DNA from: Carya illinoinensis
Taxonomy: Eukaryota > Streptophyta > Magnoliopsida > Fagales > Juglandaceae
DNA: 64,000 nucleotides
Direction of reading: 5' to 3'
Assembly (NCBI RefSeq): GCF_018687715.1
Contig: NC_056755.1
Span: forward strand, 36,041,001 to 36,105,000
Made by a program: the position numbers and the translations under genes
Shown here: positions 10,781-22,534 of the stretch, piece by piece
How the letters are laid out: each line of letters begins with the position of its first letter
How positions within the stretch are numbered: the first letter of the stretch is position 1
Notes under the pieces: model-generated
Seen by the model: the letters and a program-made list of their open reading frames with translations, nothing else
Databases searched by the model: none
What the model was told of the DNA's origin: nothing

Positions 10781-10839
10781 TTTGCTCAGCCCTACTAGCA
10801 GGTAGGGGTAAACGTCATATTTTTAGTCCAACTTTTTAA

Positions 10840-11480
10840 TCCACAGAAAGGGAATTCCCGTTGATCAATAATTGCATTTTTAGTCTAGCTTCCTTGATGA
10901 GATGATACATTTTGTGGGGTTGGAACTTGGAATTTTCCATCCCTGCCAAGTAAATAAGACCAAAACAGGAGATTTAAAAAAAAAAAACAATCATTTTTAA
11001 AACAAGATTAGTAGATTTACTCATATGCTTAGAATCAAGAATCCTTGTTTTCATCGAAAAAGTCAATTTTGTTGTATATTTATTCTTCTAGTTACTTGAA
11101 AGTTTTGATTTTTAAATATAAGTTAAAGTCTTTTTCAAAATACCTTTATTTAACCATTCTGTGATATGAAATACAAAGCTTAAAGTTGGCCCAACGTGAA
11201 TAAGGGATAAAAAGGAATAAGCAGCCCAACCCCACTCGTGGAAGATAGTGGAAGACTTTGACTCGCTTTGCAAGATGTGGTTAGAATTTTAATTATTTAA
11301 TTATTATGATAAATGGAATTGTTGTAAGGAAAAGTTATATCCAAATAGGAGCAACTCCTTCATTCATTGGATAGCTTCACCCCTTTTTTTCCACTTCCAC
11401 TCACACCACTTATTACTCAACGGCGAAAATACAATGATGTATTTGCCTCTATCATGGAATGATGAAAATATGACGCCGGC
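10840..11480 (-). other. LRR-RLK upstream region, copy 3 (orphan)
   Basis: From CCACAGAAAGGGAATTC the sequence aligns in order with copies at about 3290-5200 and 61160-61990. Shared blocks include GGAATTTTCCATCCCTGCCA, GTTACTTGAAAGTTTTGATT and GGAGCAACTCCTTCAT. The kinase-proximal 150 bp and any coding region are missing. It has the same orientation as copy 1, so the two look like direct-repeat remnants of a tandem duplication, later separated by the hAT insertion. Confidence 0.8.
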
Positions 11481-11652
11481 AGTAGTCCAACAGTAAAGAC
11501 CCAGATACAAAAGGCCATGTTTAATTTTTCAAATTTTTATTTTTTCAAAATATTATTCAAAATCAAATTAAATATCCTTAACATGAATAATATGTTATTT
11601 AAATGTTGCATTTAATCGTTATCTAATTATTATCTACTTGAGTCTTAGGTTC

Positions 11653-11847
11653 GGTTTGGTTTAAGAAAATTCTCATCTCAAATTTAAAATTTTAATATTA
11701 TCATTACAACCTTCTCAAATCTCCATATAAAATATAATAAATAATTCTACTTTTTATTAACTTTTTCAAATATCAAAACAATAATAATATTAAAATATAA
11801 TATTTTAATATTTTATCTTAAAATTCAAAATCCTCACATACCAAACC
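11653..11847. mobile_element. MITE-like element
   Basis: A 195-bp AT-rich stretch is bounded by GGTTTGGT and ACCAAACC and has no coding capacity. The internal text (TTCTCATCTCAAAT at one end, AAAATCCTCACATA at the other) resembles an abundant short inverted-repeat family I associate with walnut-type genomes; that association is from memory. No firm target duplication was found. Confidence 0.5.
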
Positions 11848-13460
11848 TTACAACCACCTAATTTAAGCCAACCCCATAGTGGACATCCACCACGGGTAGC
11901 CAGCATGGGCCACCATATGGAAGCTGGTGCCACCAACCCACCATGAGCAACCTCAATTTTTTTTTTTATTGTTTTCTTTAAGTTTTTAAAAATTTAAAAA
12001 TTACTTTTTTATTATAAAAATATAATAATTTTTTAAAACATTTAATTAAAATCATTTTGTTAAAAAATCAACTTGCCACGTTGCAATCTCTTGCTTGTCA
12101 ATGTGATTTCTGGTTAATTCCAATGAATGGAGAAATTTGCTCAAATCCTATCTCCAATAAACGCATGCCACATGAAGTGGTTTATGACTAAATATATGTC
12201 ACACAAGTATCTAGATGAAAGTAGACCAAAGCACGAAGGTGTCTAGTCAATGGCCAAACTCGAAATTCTATTTTGAGGGCCATATTGATCTATGGAATGA
12301 GCTATGCAATGACGATAATGCTTGCATTCATGTTTATGTGTATGTATATGTATATATTATGCACTTTATTGTTTATAATTATAAGAAAACACATTATAGA
12401 CGTAATTTAATTTTATATTCCTTCAATTTATAAGAAATATTTTTTGGATTGTATATTTTTTAACTCATATTTCCAAGTTCTAAATATATATATATTTTAT
12501 TTTTATGTATGTATACTCATTTTTATATTTTGGATGCAAAAATTATGAATTTTAAAAGTTATAGAACCATTATTTCATACTTTTAAGTTGGTCATCGAAA
12601 TTCAAGTCGATGCTTAGAACTAAACTTTTGGTTTTGGTGGGAGTTTGACGCAGCCACAAACACCCAATCCAGTCAGTTACATATATGGAGTGGCATTGCA
12701 ACACTGGCAGGGATGCTATGGGGCAGGTGGACAAACATGGTGTGGACCCTTTTTTCTTACTTTTTGTTTTTTCTTCTACTTCTTGAGTATGGCAGTAGTT
12801 GCCTTTTGCTTTTGTAAGTAAAGTTTTTTTACATCGGATTGGCTACTCAACATTTTATATATATTTTAATTTTTTAAAAATAATTATATTTTTATTAAAT
12901 TAATTGAATTATTCAATTGATTATACATATTTGAAAAGGAAAAACGGACAAGCCATCGTGTTTCACATGAAAGTGTCTTCTTGGCTTTTCTTCACTTTTT
13001 AAAATGCTAGTGCATATATTTTAGTCAAAGTCTCATATTAGCCTTTTATTCATTCTGAAGTCTACCAAACTTATATATTGCTTTATAGAAATGCAAAGGC
13101 TGCCGCATTCCGAAATGCTGCATAGAATACCTTTGGTTGTTTCAGGTAAATATATTTTCCGTATATCGTTGTTGTTACACTTCTTACTTTTTTTTACCAC
13201 TTCTTTATTATTTGAATGTATTTAAAATTCTTATTTTTTATATTATTTTCATTTTTCAAACATCCTTAATTAATAAAAAATATATAATTTCACTAATAAT
13301 CACTTCTTTAACTATTAAATAAATACAATAATTAAAAAAGAGAGTAGTAAAATGGTGGTAGGAGGGACTAGTAAGCCTATCATTATTCTATCATGAATGG
13401 GCATGCCAACATATTTTGACCATTTTCTTTCATCAACCTTATCTCATAGGGGCCCAAGTG
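11848..13460. other. Non-coding AT-rich sequence
   Basis: No supportable gene. There is one GC-richer patch (11865-11950) and AT-rich sequence elsewhere. Short frames here have no recognisable domains. Confidence 0.6.
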
Positions 13461-13479
13461 TTAATACTTTGACACGATT

Positions 13480-13870
13480 TTCCCGATGTTGTCGAGAAGA
13501 AATTCACAAAATTTGATAAAGCAGAAAATGAAACTCTCATGAAGTTGCTTACTACCATAACATACAATGACATTAGTGGAGTCCGTGAGCACATTATGAA
13601 ACTTACTCATTTCTTTAATAAGTTGAGAGAAATGAAAATTGAGTTGGCAGATAGTTTTCTTGTGTGGCAAGTACTAATATTTGTCATATAAATTTGATGC
13701 TCATAAGGCTACATAAAACGCTCAAAGAGATTAATAGAGCTTGTGTGAGATGATTACTATCGTCTCTTAAGAGGTAGAAGTGATTAAAAAAAAAGGGGAA
13801 GGTCTTAGGCTACATTTGTTATAACTCAAGACTTTGAAAATCTCAAGAAAAAACTTTCTAAGAGCAAAAA
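13480..13870 (+). pseudogene. Ty1/copia gag remnant
   Basis: The frame starting near 13495 reads KFDKAENETLMKLL, then GVREHIMKL and LREMKIELADSFLV. This is the UBN2/retrotrans_gag pattern of plant copia elements. Stops interrupt it from about 13690, and traces such as TQDFENLKKKLSK continue to about 13870, where LINE A begins. No protease, integrase or RT is present. It is probably an old copia fragment truncated by later rearrangement. Confidence 0.65.
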
Positions 13871-16800
13871 CAATAGGAAGCCGATCGAATCACATGAACA
13901 ATCGATTGCCAAACCAAACTAAAAGGCTTAAGCCAACCTTCCATGCAAACTACACATCTACGATGCCAAAGATGCCAAGAAAGCAAAGAATGAAGGAGGC
14001 CCACAATAATACCAACCTGAGAAGAGGAAGAAACACGATGAAACCAAAGAGATTGTTTCTTTCTAATTACCACGAAGAGGTAACCCAAAGATAGTGCCAC
14101 AATAACGCCACATCCGAGCAGCAAAATCTCCTCCAAACAAAACATGATTTTGATCCTCGTACTTACCAGCATCACAACAATCACAATTAGAAATAATTGG
14201 CACCCTACACGATGGAGATGATCATCCACACTGAAGGCATGATGCCAAGCCTTCCACATAGAAACCGAAACCTTCAAAGGGAGCTGACTATGCCACATCC
14301 GAGAATGCCAATTCATGGTAGAACCTCTAATACGGATACAATCCCATGCTGACTTTGTAGAGAAACAGCCACTATCTCGCTTCATCCATACCAATACATC
14401 TGATCCGCCCTTGCAAATTGCTAAAGATTCTAGTATATCATTAACATGATCTTGACCCACCAGATTAACCAAGAGCTCCACATCCCACAAATTAGACAGT
14501 GGACACTCCTTAACGTTAAGTAAAGGACTACCCACCATCGGAAGATCAGAATACAAGGGACCCTGATCCCGCCACTTATCATACCAGAAGAAAAGGTTGC
14601 CTTCCCTGAGGTGCCACTTCGATTTTTCGAGAACCAAAAGAATATAATTAGCAATCATTTTCCAAAATCTTATGCCTTTATTCGCATCAATAAGAAGCCA
14701 AGGTTTAGACCCCACATATTTAGCTTTGAAAAACTGAGCCCATAACGAATTACCTTGGATTAAATTCCAAGCAAACCTCATATGCAAAGCCTTCTGCATA
14801 TCAGCTAGGTGACGCAAACCCAAACCACCTTCTTCCACTGGAAGACACATGTTCTTCCAAGCTACCTATTTTTTCTTACCTCTCCCGCTAGCCTCTCCCC
14901 AAAAGAAAGTGCTAATTAAAAACTGTAACTCCTTGATAATAGATTTAGGAACCTGAAGGATAGCAAATAAGTGTAAAGCCATGTTGGAAAGCACATGCCT
15001 TAGGAGGATGAGATGACCTCACAAAGAAAGAAGCTTCATCTTCCAACCACTTATTTTATTACGGACTTTTGTGATCGTCTCCTCCAAATGAACTTGCTTG
15101 AGCCTCCCCGAAATAATAGGCACTCCAAGATACTTGAAAGGAAAAGAACCTTCCGAATACCCAGTCATTCGCTTAATAGCTCTCTTATGACCTGAAGAAA
15201 TCTTATTAAAAAAAAAATAGCAGTCTTTTCTCTATTAATACTCTGGCCCGACCAAGTCTCATATTTTTGAAATGTAGATAGAAGTTCCTGAATAGTTCTC
15301 ATGCTACCATTCGTGAAGATCACCACATCATCGGCATACATAAGTTGTGAGATTTGAGTCGTACCTTTGAGAATGATATTGCCATCATGAGATTTCTTAT
15401 TAATAGAATGGACCATTTCTTGCATAAGGGAAATATTTTCAAAAATGCTTGGAATGAAAGCACCTTGCTCAAGAGAGATCATGCTAGTGAGAAGGCCCAT
15501 CAGCTGATTAACAAGAATTTTAGCACAAATTTTATAGAACACTGAATAGAGGCTAATTGGTCTGAACTTATCAAACCCAGTAGGCACATCCACCTTCGGG
15601 ATTAAGACAATGTAAGAGGCCAAGTAGAAATGTGGCAGCTTCTTAGAGAGGGAAAAAAAAAAATCTAAAATAGCTTCAAAGATATCTACTTTAACAATCT
15701 TCCAACAGCTTTTAAAAAATCCTGCCCCAAAACCATTGGGACCTGGAGAACTATTAGAAGGAATTGATGACAGAGCCGCAAAGATATCATCCATAGTTGG
15801 AATACAAGCAATATGACCATTAGCTTCATCTGAAATAACATGCGAGATAAGATAAGACAAATTTGGCAAAACACGAAGAAAATTTGCTTGAAGAAAACTA
15901 GAGAAATACTCTACCGCTCCCTGATGTATGGCTTCTGGCGACTCAAACATGCCCCGTTCGCAGCTATCATGCCAGAAATGCGCTTCCGCCTCCTTTTTGC
16001 CCAAACAAGCATGAAAACATTTTGAGTTCCTATCACCTTCCAACTTCCCTTTTAACTTTGTCATCTGAGCCAAACGAATATCCTCCCTACGTCTCCACGA
16101 AGACAATTCCTGAGAGGTTAAAATTAAATCCCTGTCATCTTCGGCACTCCATTCATTTTGAAGCTAGCTTTCAAGCCTTTCCACCTGCTCCTCAAGATGG
16201 GCAATGTGAGAGGTAGTCCGACCAAAAACCCTTTTATTCCATTCTCGGAGAGCGACCCGAACCTGTTTTAACTTGGTAGCAAGCTTCCATAAACCCTTGA
16301 CAGCCACAGGAACCATCCAAACTCTCTGCACACAGTTTAAGAAATCTGGATGGTCAACCCACATTTGCTGAAACAGAAATGGGGAAGGGCCATAAGAGAA
16401 AGGGTCAATAGTTAATTCAATATGCATCGGGCAATGATCCAATGTAGATCTAGGAAGATAAGAACACATAGAATTAGAGAATTAGGACAATAAAGCATCA
16501 TCAAGGAACACCTGGTCAAGTTTCGCCCAACTCCTGGATAACCCTTGTTGGCCATTGCACCAGGAAAATTTACTACCCTGGGTTTTCATATTAATCAGAC
16601 CACCTTGATCAATCCAGCTATTAAACTCATCCATAGCAACCTGAGGCCTAGGATGACCACCTTGCCTTTTAGAGTCAGATCGAATAATGTTAAAATCACT
16701 TGCAAATAAACAAGGCTCGACTCTAATACGATGCAAGCACAAGTCAACCCATGACTCCTGTCTCTCACTTCGATTACATTTAACATAAATGAAATGACAT

Positions 16801-17092
16801 AAAAAACCTGATTTTCGGCCTCAACACGAGCTGAAATAAATTGCAAACTCATGCCAACAATACAAACAACTACAACATTATTCTAAAATAATCAAACTTT
16901 CCCACCAACAGCTTTATTCAAGGTGCCCTTTTCAAAATTCAAACACCTCGTCAGACTATGAGCTTGATCAAAGCTAGTAAAGGGTTCCATTAAAACAACA
17001 ATAATCGGTTTCAGAGACCCAATCAACTTCTTCAACCAACCTTTAGAGGTTTGAATCCCTCTAATATTCCATACAAACATGGAACCAATCAT
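13871..17092 (-). pseudogene. LINE A ORF2 (EN-RT), core deleted
   Basis: ORF2 begins with ATG at 17092 (MFVWNIRGIQTS, the endonuclease start) and continues through SDFNIIR near 16690, the RT region (FDKFRPISLYSVFYKI near 15560) and LMYADDVVIF near 15345, then zf-RVT-like sequence. About 110 residues between the HSINK block and the YADD motif are missing compared with LINE B. That removes the first catalytic aspartate region and the GLRQGDP block. Several frameshifts split the rest. This copy cannot reverse transcribe. Confidence 0.88.
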
Positions 17093-18585
17093 AAAGAAAG
17101 TTTAGTGGTTTGGGTGTGAACCTGAGTAGAACTCTTGACCTTCTCAAACTGTTTTTTCTTATATGTTCTTTTAGTGGCTAGATCCCCCTCCAACTCCGTG
17201 TGATAGTCTTTCTCTTGAGGCAAGACATCTGAATCTAGTTTAGGCTCAGGATCTGAAAATGAGATCCCTTACAAAAGAAATTCATCACTAGCTTTTGGAC
17301 TCTCATGGTCTTGAGCCTCAGGATGCACTTCCTTTGCATTGGTTACTATCTCATGATATTGAATGGCAAGGGCATCTTGTACAAGAACCGTAAGACACAT
17401 CTGCACTAACGGAGAGGCCTTAGACTGCACCAATGGAAGAACATCAATCTGCAACTTATTGGAAATGGATGGAACCAACGTACGTGAGCCAACCACCTTA
17501 CCAGACTGACCAATAACCTCAAAAACGTCGCTCTTAATGAGTACCGGTAGAGCATCACTAGATTGCACCCTCAAAAAGTCACCCATCTGCAGGTCAGATG
17601 ATGGAGGTTGCTACTGCACCAACGGAAGCTCATTAATAACCTTCATATAACCTGCCACATCAGAAACCACCACCAAAATCCTATCCTGCTAAATATGCGA
17701 TGGACCCCCTACCTCCAGATTTTTCTCAGATGCATTATGAGTCACAATATTTTGATCAACTACCTCAATTTCAGGGGCCTTAGCCTTCGGAACCTCCCCA
17801 GTAGGATTCTGTTTTTATCAAACCTAGAACTTCTCCCCATTCACAGCCTTCCTAGCACAACACGTACTAGAATTATGTCCCTGCACTTTGCATCTACCAC
17901 AAAAAGTAGGAAGTGTTCCATAAATAATTTCTTGTTTACGGCTTGAAGGCATACCAAGGACCCCAATCCAGAAGAATTGAATCGGTTGAACATCCACATC
18001 CATCTCCATGCATAGCTGAGCTCCATCCGTGCGAGTCACACAACGAGTCGGGTTGTCTCTTCTGATGAACTTACCAATGGGTGCAATGAATATACGTAAA
18101 AAGGACTCATGATAGAAGTTAGGAGGAAAACCTGGTAGCACTATCCAAACCGGAACTATGGAGGGCTCCTCATCTTTACTGAAGTCCGGTGTCTAGTGGA
18201 AAGCCCGGTAGAAAATGCCATCGATGTCGCAAGCTTCCAGAGACAAGGCTTTCAGAAAATCATCCTCAGATGATAAGTGAACAAATACGTTACGTGGACG
18301 CTGCATAGCCAAGACCACTAGGGTACATTCCAGACCCCATCGGCAGCGTATGAAAGCTCTAATGGCATCCAATGAGGGACGGTTTCTAAGGAACTTCAGG
18401 ACTATGGAAAACTTGAAGGGATCAGCCAAACGTGAAATCTCCTCTTTTGAGAATTGAAAATACAACACGTCGTCAACGCTCTTCGGCATACAAGAAGAGA
18501 TGGAAACCTTTGGGAGAGGCTGAGGCACAACCACAAAGAGTTCTACAACGGAACATTGCCCAGCGTTAGCAACTGCAGCTGCCAT
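17089..18585 (-). pseudogene. LINE A ORF1 (DUF4283, CCHC knuckle), broken
   Basis: ORF1 encodes the nucleic-acid-binding protein of a plant L1. The DUF4283 domain follows the ATG at 18585, with FKFSIVLKFLRNRPSLDAIR near residue 60, and a CCHC knuckle (CGRCKVQGHNSSTC) lies near 17895. An in-frame stop near 18195 and later frameshifts break it. The last frame ends TTTATGA, where the stop overlaps the ORF2 start. Confidence 0.88.
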
Positions 18586-18660
18586 GCAGCCCTACGTATC
18601 TGTAACCATATGACTCCAAAGAGAATGAAACCCTAGCAGAGCTCTTTCCAAAAATGACCG

Positions 18661-19390
18661 CACTTGAGAGAGATTGGGGTCTAATATGATCTTAGTGTGC
18701 TTTACAGCTTGGTTAGAGAAGAAAGGTACAAATATGACCTTAGTGTGCTTTGAGGCTAATATGATTGATGTTCCCTATGATACTTGAGGTTAGATACTCA
18801 TGCAACAATTCACATTACAAATTCTTTTCAAGAATTAAGAAGCATTAGAAAGTTGAGTGATGGTCAGTCGATGCATACTCATAAATACATACGTAAATAA
18901 CATGAACATGAGCTTATCTTTTACTTGTTATAGGTTAGTACCCACTGTTGACCCTTGCAGGCTGTGGAATTCATACATAAGGAAGACAAACTTGGTGCAC
19001 TACCAGCATGTACAACTTGGCAGTGCAATATGTCCATAACATATTGTACTTTCTCTTATCATAACGTAGACCATTACATATCTTATCATTCAGACTTCAT
19101 TGTAACCATACTTGCATACTTTTCATACTATAGATTTCAAGTGAAATTGCATATTTCATAAAATGTTGTGATACATATTTCCTCACATAAAATCATGATT
19201 TTTTATAAATATTTTGATCCACAGCTCCTTTCATAAAATTATGAATTTTCATAAATAATTTAATACATAAATCTTCACATAAATTATGGATTTTCATAAA
19301 ATATGTTGCGTCTAAACTTTGACTCAAATTAGTGAATCGAAAATTTAATGCAGTTTTACCTGCAAGTATATATGTATTGTAGTACCTAAC
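18661..19390. other. Non-coding sequence with CATAAA repeats
   Basis: No gene is visible. Between about 19150 and 19310 the phrase TTTCATAAA recurs at intervals of about 65 bp with CACATAAA. It may be the LTR side of the gypsy-like module to its right, but no LTR edges could be fixed. Confidence 0.45.
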
Positions 19391-19392
19391 AT

Positions 19393-20560
19393 GATCGAAT
19401 CCACAGGCATTGACTTATATGATAAAGAAAATAACTCAAACAATAAAAATAAATTACTAAAATGAACGTGCAATCAAACAGAAAAGAAAATTACTGAGAT
19501 AAAGATTTTAAAGTAATAGAATAAAACTAAAATGATAAAGTAAATCGATATAGAGAATAACTAAGGTTTCAAAAATCCATCTAATAATTTATAATATTCT
19601 TTCCAATCGATTTATTTCAATTAAACTAAAATAATGATTTCATTTAACTGAAATATTTAACATTTAAGATCAAGAAAATTAATCACTAAAGATGAAATAT
19701 AAACAATTGATGATTAAAACATTCACAAATTCATTTGAAAATTACAAGGATTTTTCAAGCATTCAATGTAGTCGGAAATCACAATAGATCAAGATAAATA
19801 TATAGATAATCAAAATTTCTAATAATAAAACTATTCAATCGATCAAACTTACAATAAAAACATTATTGTTGATTGGAAATAATATCTAACTCATTATAAT
19901 TCACCTCTAATTTTAGTACAAAAGATTTAGCTAATTATGTTCATCACAAGTATCATGGAAATTATAAAAATATTCTCTATGATATAACTAAAATAAAATA
20001 AAAAACAATCACAAGAAAGTAAAAGTGAAGAGGAGATAGAGTTAAAAGTTTCCTTTCCGAAAAGTTGAAGTCCAAATAAAAAAAAGTAAAAATTTCCTCT
20101 CCGTTTCGATGAAGCCCATGGAAGACTCAAGCTTTGCCTTTTCTTTCTTTTTTCTTTGTTTCGTCCAAGTCTGCTGCGTTGGCTCTGCTCTCCCCATAGT
20201 CAAAGTGCATGCCCCGTTTGCTTTCCAGCTGTCTCAAAAAAATCTGTCCCTAACCCGTTCATCCAAATGAAAAGCTACTCCCCAAAACGAAAAGCTTTCT
20301 TCCCATTTTTTCTTCGTAAGCTTCCAGAGTCTCCTCTCTATCTTCCCCTTTTTCCTTTGTTTATTTCCGTAAGTCAAACCCCAGATGAAAAAAATAAATC
20401 CCTCTTGTCTCTACGTCCCCGTGGTCCTTCCAAAGTCTTTTCTTCTTTCCATAAGCGTGGGTCTTTTTTTCTTTCCGTTTTATCTCTCCGTCCTCGCTCT
20501 CTCTCTCTCTCTTGCCTTGCCTTGCCCTCCGGTCCGTAGCTCTCCTCCATGAAAGACCCT
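19393..20560 (-). other. Gypsy-like 3' non-coding module 1
   Basis: Read on the minus strand, 19407-19393 is CCTGTGGATTCGATC, a phrase I recall from the region between pol and the 3' LTR of plant Athila/Tat-type gypsy elements. AT-rich sequence follows on the right, then a stretch with strong C/T bias on the plus strand (20140-20540). No pol domain remains here. Similar modules are at about 35768 and 52254. The assignment rests on motif memory, hence the low confidence. Confidence 0.4.
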
Positions 20561-20564
20561 CCAT

Positions 20565-20573
20565 TCTTTTCAA
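20565..20573. other. MULE target-site duplication (left)
   Basis: TCTTTTCAA at 20565-20573 is repeated exactly at 34804-34812. Nine bases is the usual Mutator-superfamily length. Confidence 0.75.
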
Positions 20574-20759
20574 GAAAAATGCTATTTGCACACTGCGTCG
20601 CGTACCCTTCGCGTACACGCCGTCCACGTGGCACGATTAATGAAACGGTGCGTTGCGCACCGCATCGAGGATGACACCGGGGCTTATCGTTTTGCCTCCC
20701 CTCTTCCTTCACGTACAGAGTGAGGATGAAATTAGGGCTAGATGGCTGCCTCCACACTT

Positions 20760-21235
20760 ATCTCCTTCACGTTCAGCGAAACCCATTTGAAAACCAATTC
20801 GTGTGAATGCCAATTCAAAACCAGAAATAAATCCATTGAAACCAGGTCTACCCATTCCAAGTCGTGCGAAACCCATTTCAAAACCAGAAATTTCAATAGA
20901 TCTACCAGGTCGTGCGAAACCCATTTGAAAACCAGAAATTTCACCATTGAAACCAGTCGTGCGAAACCCATTTGAAAAAACCAAAAATTTCACCATTGAA
21001 ACCAGTCGTGCGAAACCCATTTGAAAAAACCAGAAATTTAACCATTGAAACGAGTCTTGCGAAACCCATTTCAAAACAAGAAATTTCAATAGATCTACCA
21101 GGTCGTGCGAAACCCATTTCAAACCAGAAATCTCACCATTGAAACCAGCTTGTGCGAAACCCATTTCAAAACCAGATATGTGGTGCACCTTCACGCTGCA
21201 GAAAACACCCATTTGAAGGCAGGTCGTGCGAAACC
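20760..21235. repeat. MULE left-end tandem repeats (GTGCGAAACCCATTT)
   Basis: About nine imperfect units of roughly 45-60 bp occur, each with GTGCGAAACCCATTT and often AACCAGAAATTTCACC. The same unit appears inverted at the right end (34610-34725). Tandem units inside MULE ends are common and may be transposase-binding sites. Confidence 0.85.
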
Positions 21236-21499
21236 GATTGGTCAGCGAGCGAAGAAATTTCCCTCACTTTCGCACTTCTCTCGTCGGCGATTCCAGAAGC
21301 CTTGCGTCCATTGTTGAGGTACGCGTTGTCAACTTGGTCTTCCTACTGTTTAGAAGTTCATCTTCTTTTGCATTTCGAGAATCCAAGTAGATTTTTGAAG
21401 GTGCAGGGTTCCGAAAATGTTGAACTCGGGAAACGATTTGAGTGTGGTCTGTATTGTCCACATTATTTTGGAAATCACCAGATCTTGTCCCAAGAAAAA

Positions 21500-22534
21500 G
21501 AATTTGGGCCTAGTTGAAGCATTATATTGCTCTGCTGAAGAGGTCACAAAAACAATTTGCTAATTTCAGTTTTGCCCGTGATTAGTAGGTTTGGCTTTAT
21601 TGGAAGAAGAATAATCTTGTTCAATGCCTTGTTAGAACTTATAAACTTCAGAATTTTGATGACACAAAGTGAAGTTGTCCTTGAATCCTAGCATGATGGC
21701 TTGGATGATTTTAAGATTTGGGGTAGATTTGGGTACACATTATATTAGAAGAGAAATTTTTAGGAATTAGGAACCCAATTTTTAAGACATTAATGCAAAA
21801 CATGAACGTAGTGGGCTGAGGATGATGAAGAAGAGGCGTTGCATGTGAGACCTATATTGTTCATGCAAGTTGGCACATTAATTTGGTGAATTGGGTGTGG
21901 AAGTTTTAATTGGAGAAGTTACTCTTGGACATGCCGATATTATTGTTTATTCTGGTGTTAAACTTATGTCTAGTTTGAGGTGATATACTTTGGAGTTGGC
22001 TTACTCTAATTGATATCATTGTTGGGATGAAATAAAAATATGAGTAAATTGAATAATACTACTCATCAATATTATTATCTTTTCATCATCTCATAATATA
22101 AAATTAACACTGTATGAGAAGATGACTAAAAAAGCATGAATAGATTTTTTTAATATAAATTATAAAATTAAAATTATTTTTAGAGAAATTATATTGGTTG
22201 ATTGTAAAATAGGATAGGAGGAAATTGTAAATGTATTTTACATAAGAGATTGGACAATCATAAGTTGAAAATAAGTACTCACAGCCGGATGTTCATTCCC
22301 ACGCACAGATGTGAGATAGTTTAACAAGCATTCATAGACTGACCGAGAGAAATTTTTCATCTAATTTTGTAGCTTTGCCTTTGTCTCCTATAATCTAATT
22401 TTGTATTCTTTTTTCCATGCCTCAAAACTGAGCCCCTGCTTTTCAAAGTTCATAATCGGGATTTACAACAGAAGCTGATTGTTGTAGTTTGATCTCTACT
22501 AGAGCTCTGGCATCATTGTTTAAAGTCTGAGAAT
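21500..22534. other. Non-coding MULE interior, left
   Basis: No coding domain was recognised. The stretch should hold the promoter and leader of the GRF-finger gene that starts at 22535. Confidence 0.5.

Larger units (their letters stand above)
5221..10794 (-). mobile_element. Complete hAT DNA transposon, 5.57 kb
   Basis: The ends are TAGGGCTGAGCA and TGCTCAGCCCTA, a perfect 12-bp terminal inverted repeat, flanked by the 8-bp duplication CTAGCAGG. Inside, from left to right, are a GGAGTC/GACTCC hexamer array, the minus-strand transposase gene (5901-8203), a 51-bp tandem array, a perfect palindrome, an AT-rich satellite-like block and a larger hexamer array. Exact TIRs and TSD argue for relatively recent insertion, yet the transposase is broken, so this copy would need a helper. 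The subterminal hexamers are likely transposase-binding sites, by analogy with subterminal motifs of Ac and other hAT elements. Confidence 0.95.
13871..18660 (-). mobile_element. LINE A (L1-type), decayed, 3' truncated
   Basis: This minus-strand LINE has ORF1 (18585-17089) and ORF2 (17092 to about 13871), clearly related to LINE B at 26551-32718. A 5' leader of about 75 bp shares GCTCTGCTAGGG with LINE B and LINE C. The C-terminal RNase H, 3' UTR and poly-A tail are missing: the sequence switches near 13870 to copia gag text. Many frameshifts and stops are present, and the reverse transcriptase core has been deleted. Confidence 0.9.

Noticed and set aside
10601..10798. Open frame rich in Ser, Arg, Glu
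   Set aside because: It is a translation of the GGAGTC array in the hAT end, not a gene.
16022..16216. Plus-strand frames across LINE A
   Set aside because: Shadows of the decayed minus-strand LINE.
20374..21212. Frames encoding repeated WVSHDLV-type peptides
   Set aside because: Translation of the MULE end repeats; no known domain.
20760..21235. Possible CRISPR-like or coding array (GTGCGAAACCC units)
   Set aside because: Spacing and units are irregular, and the same units occur inverted at the other end of the MULE.
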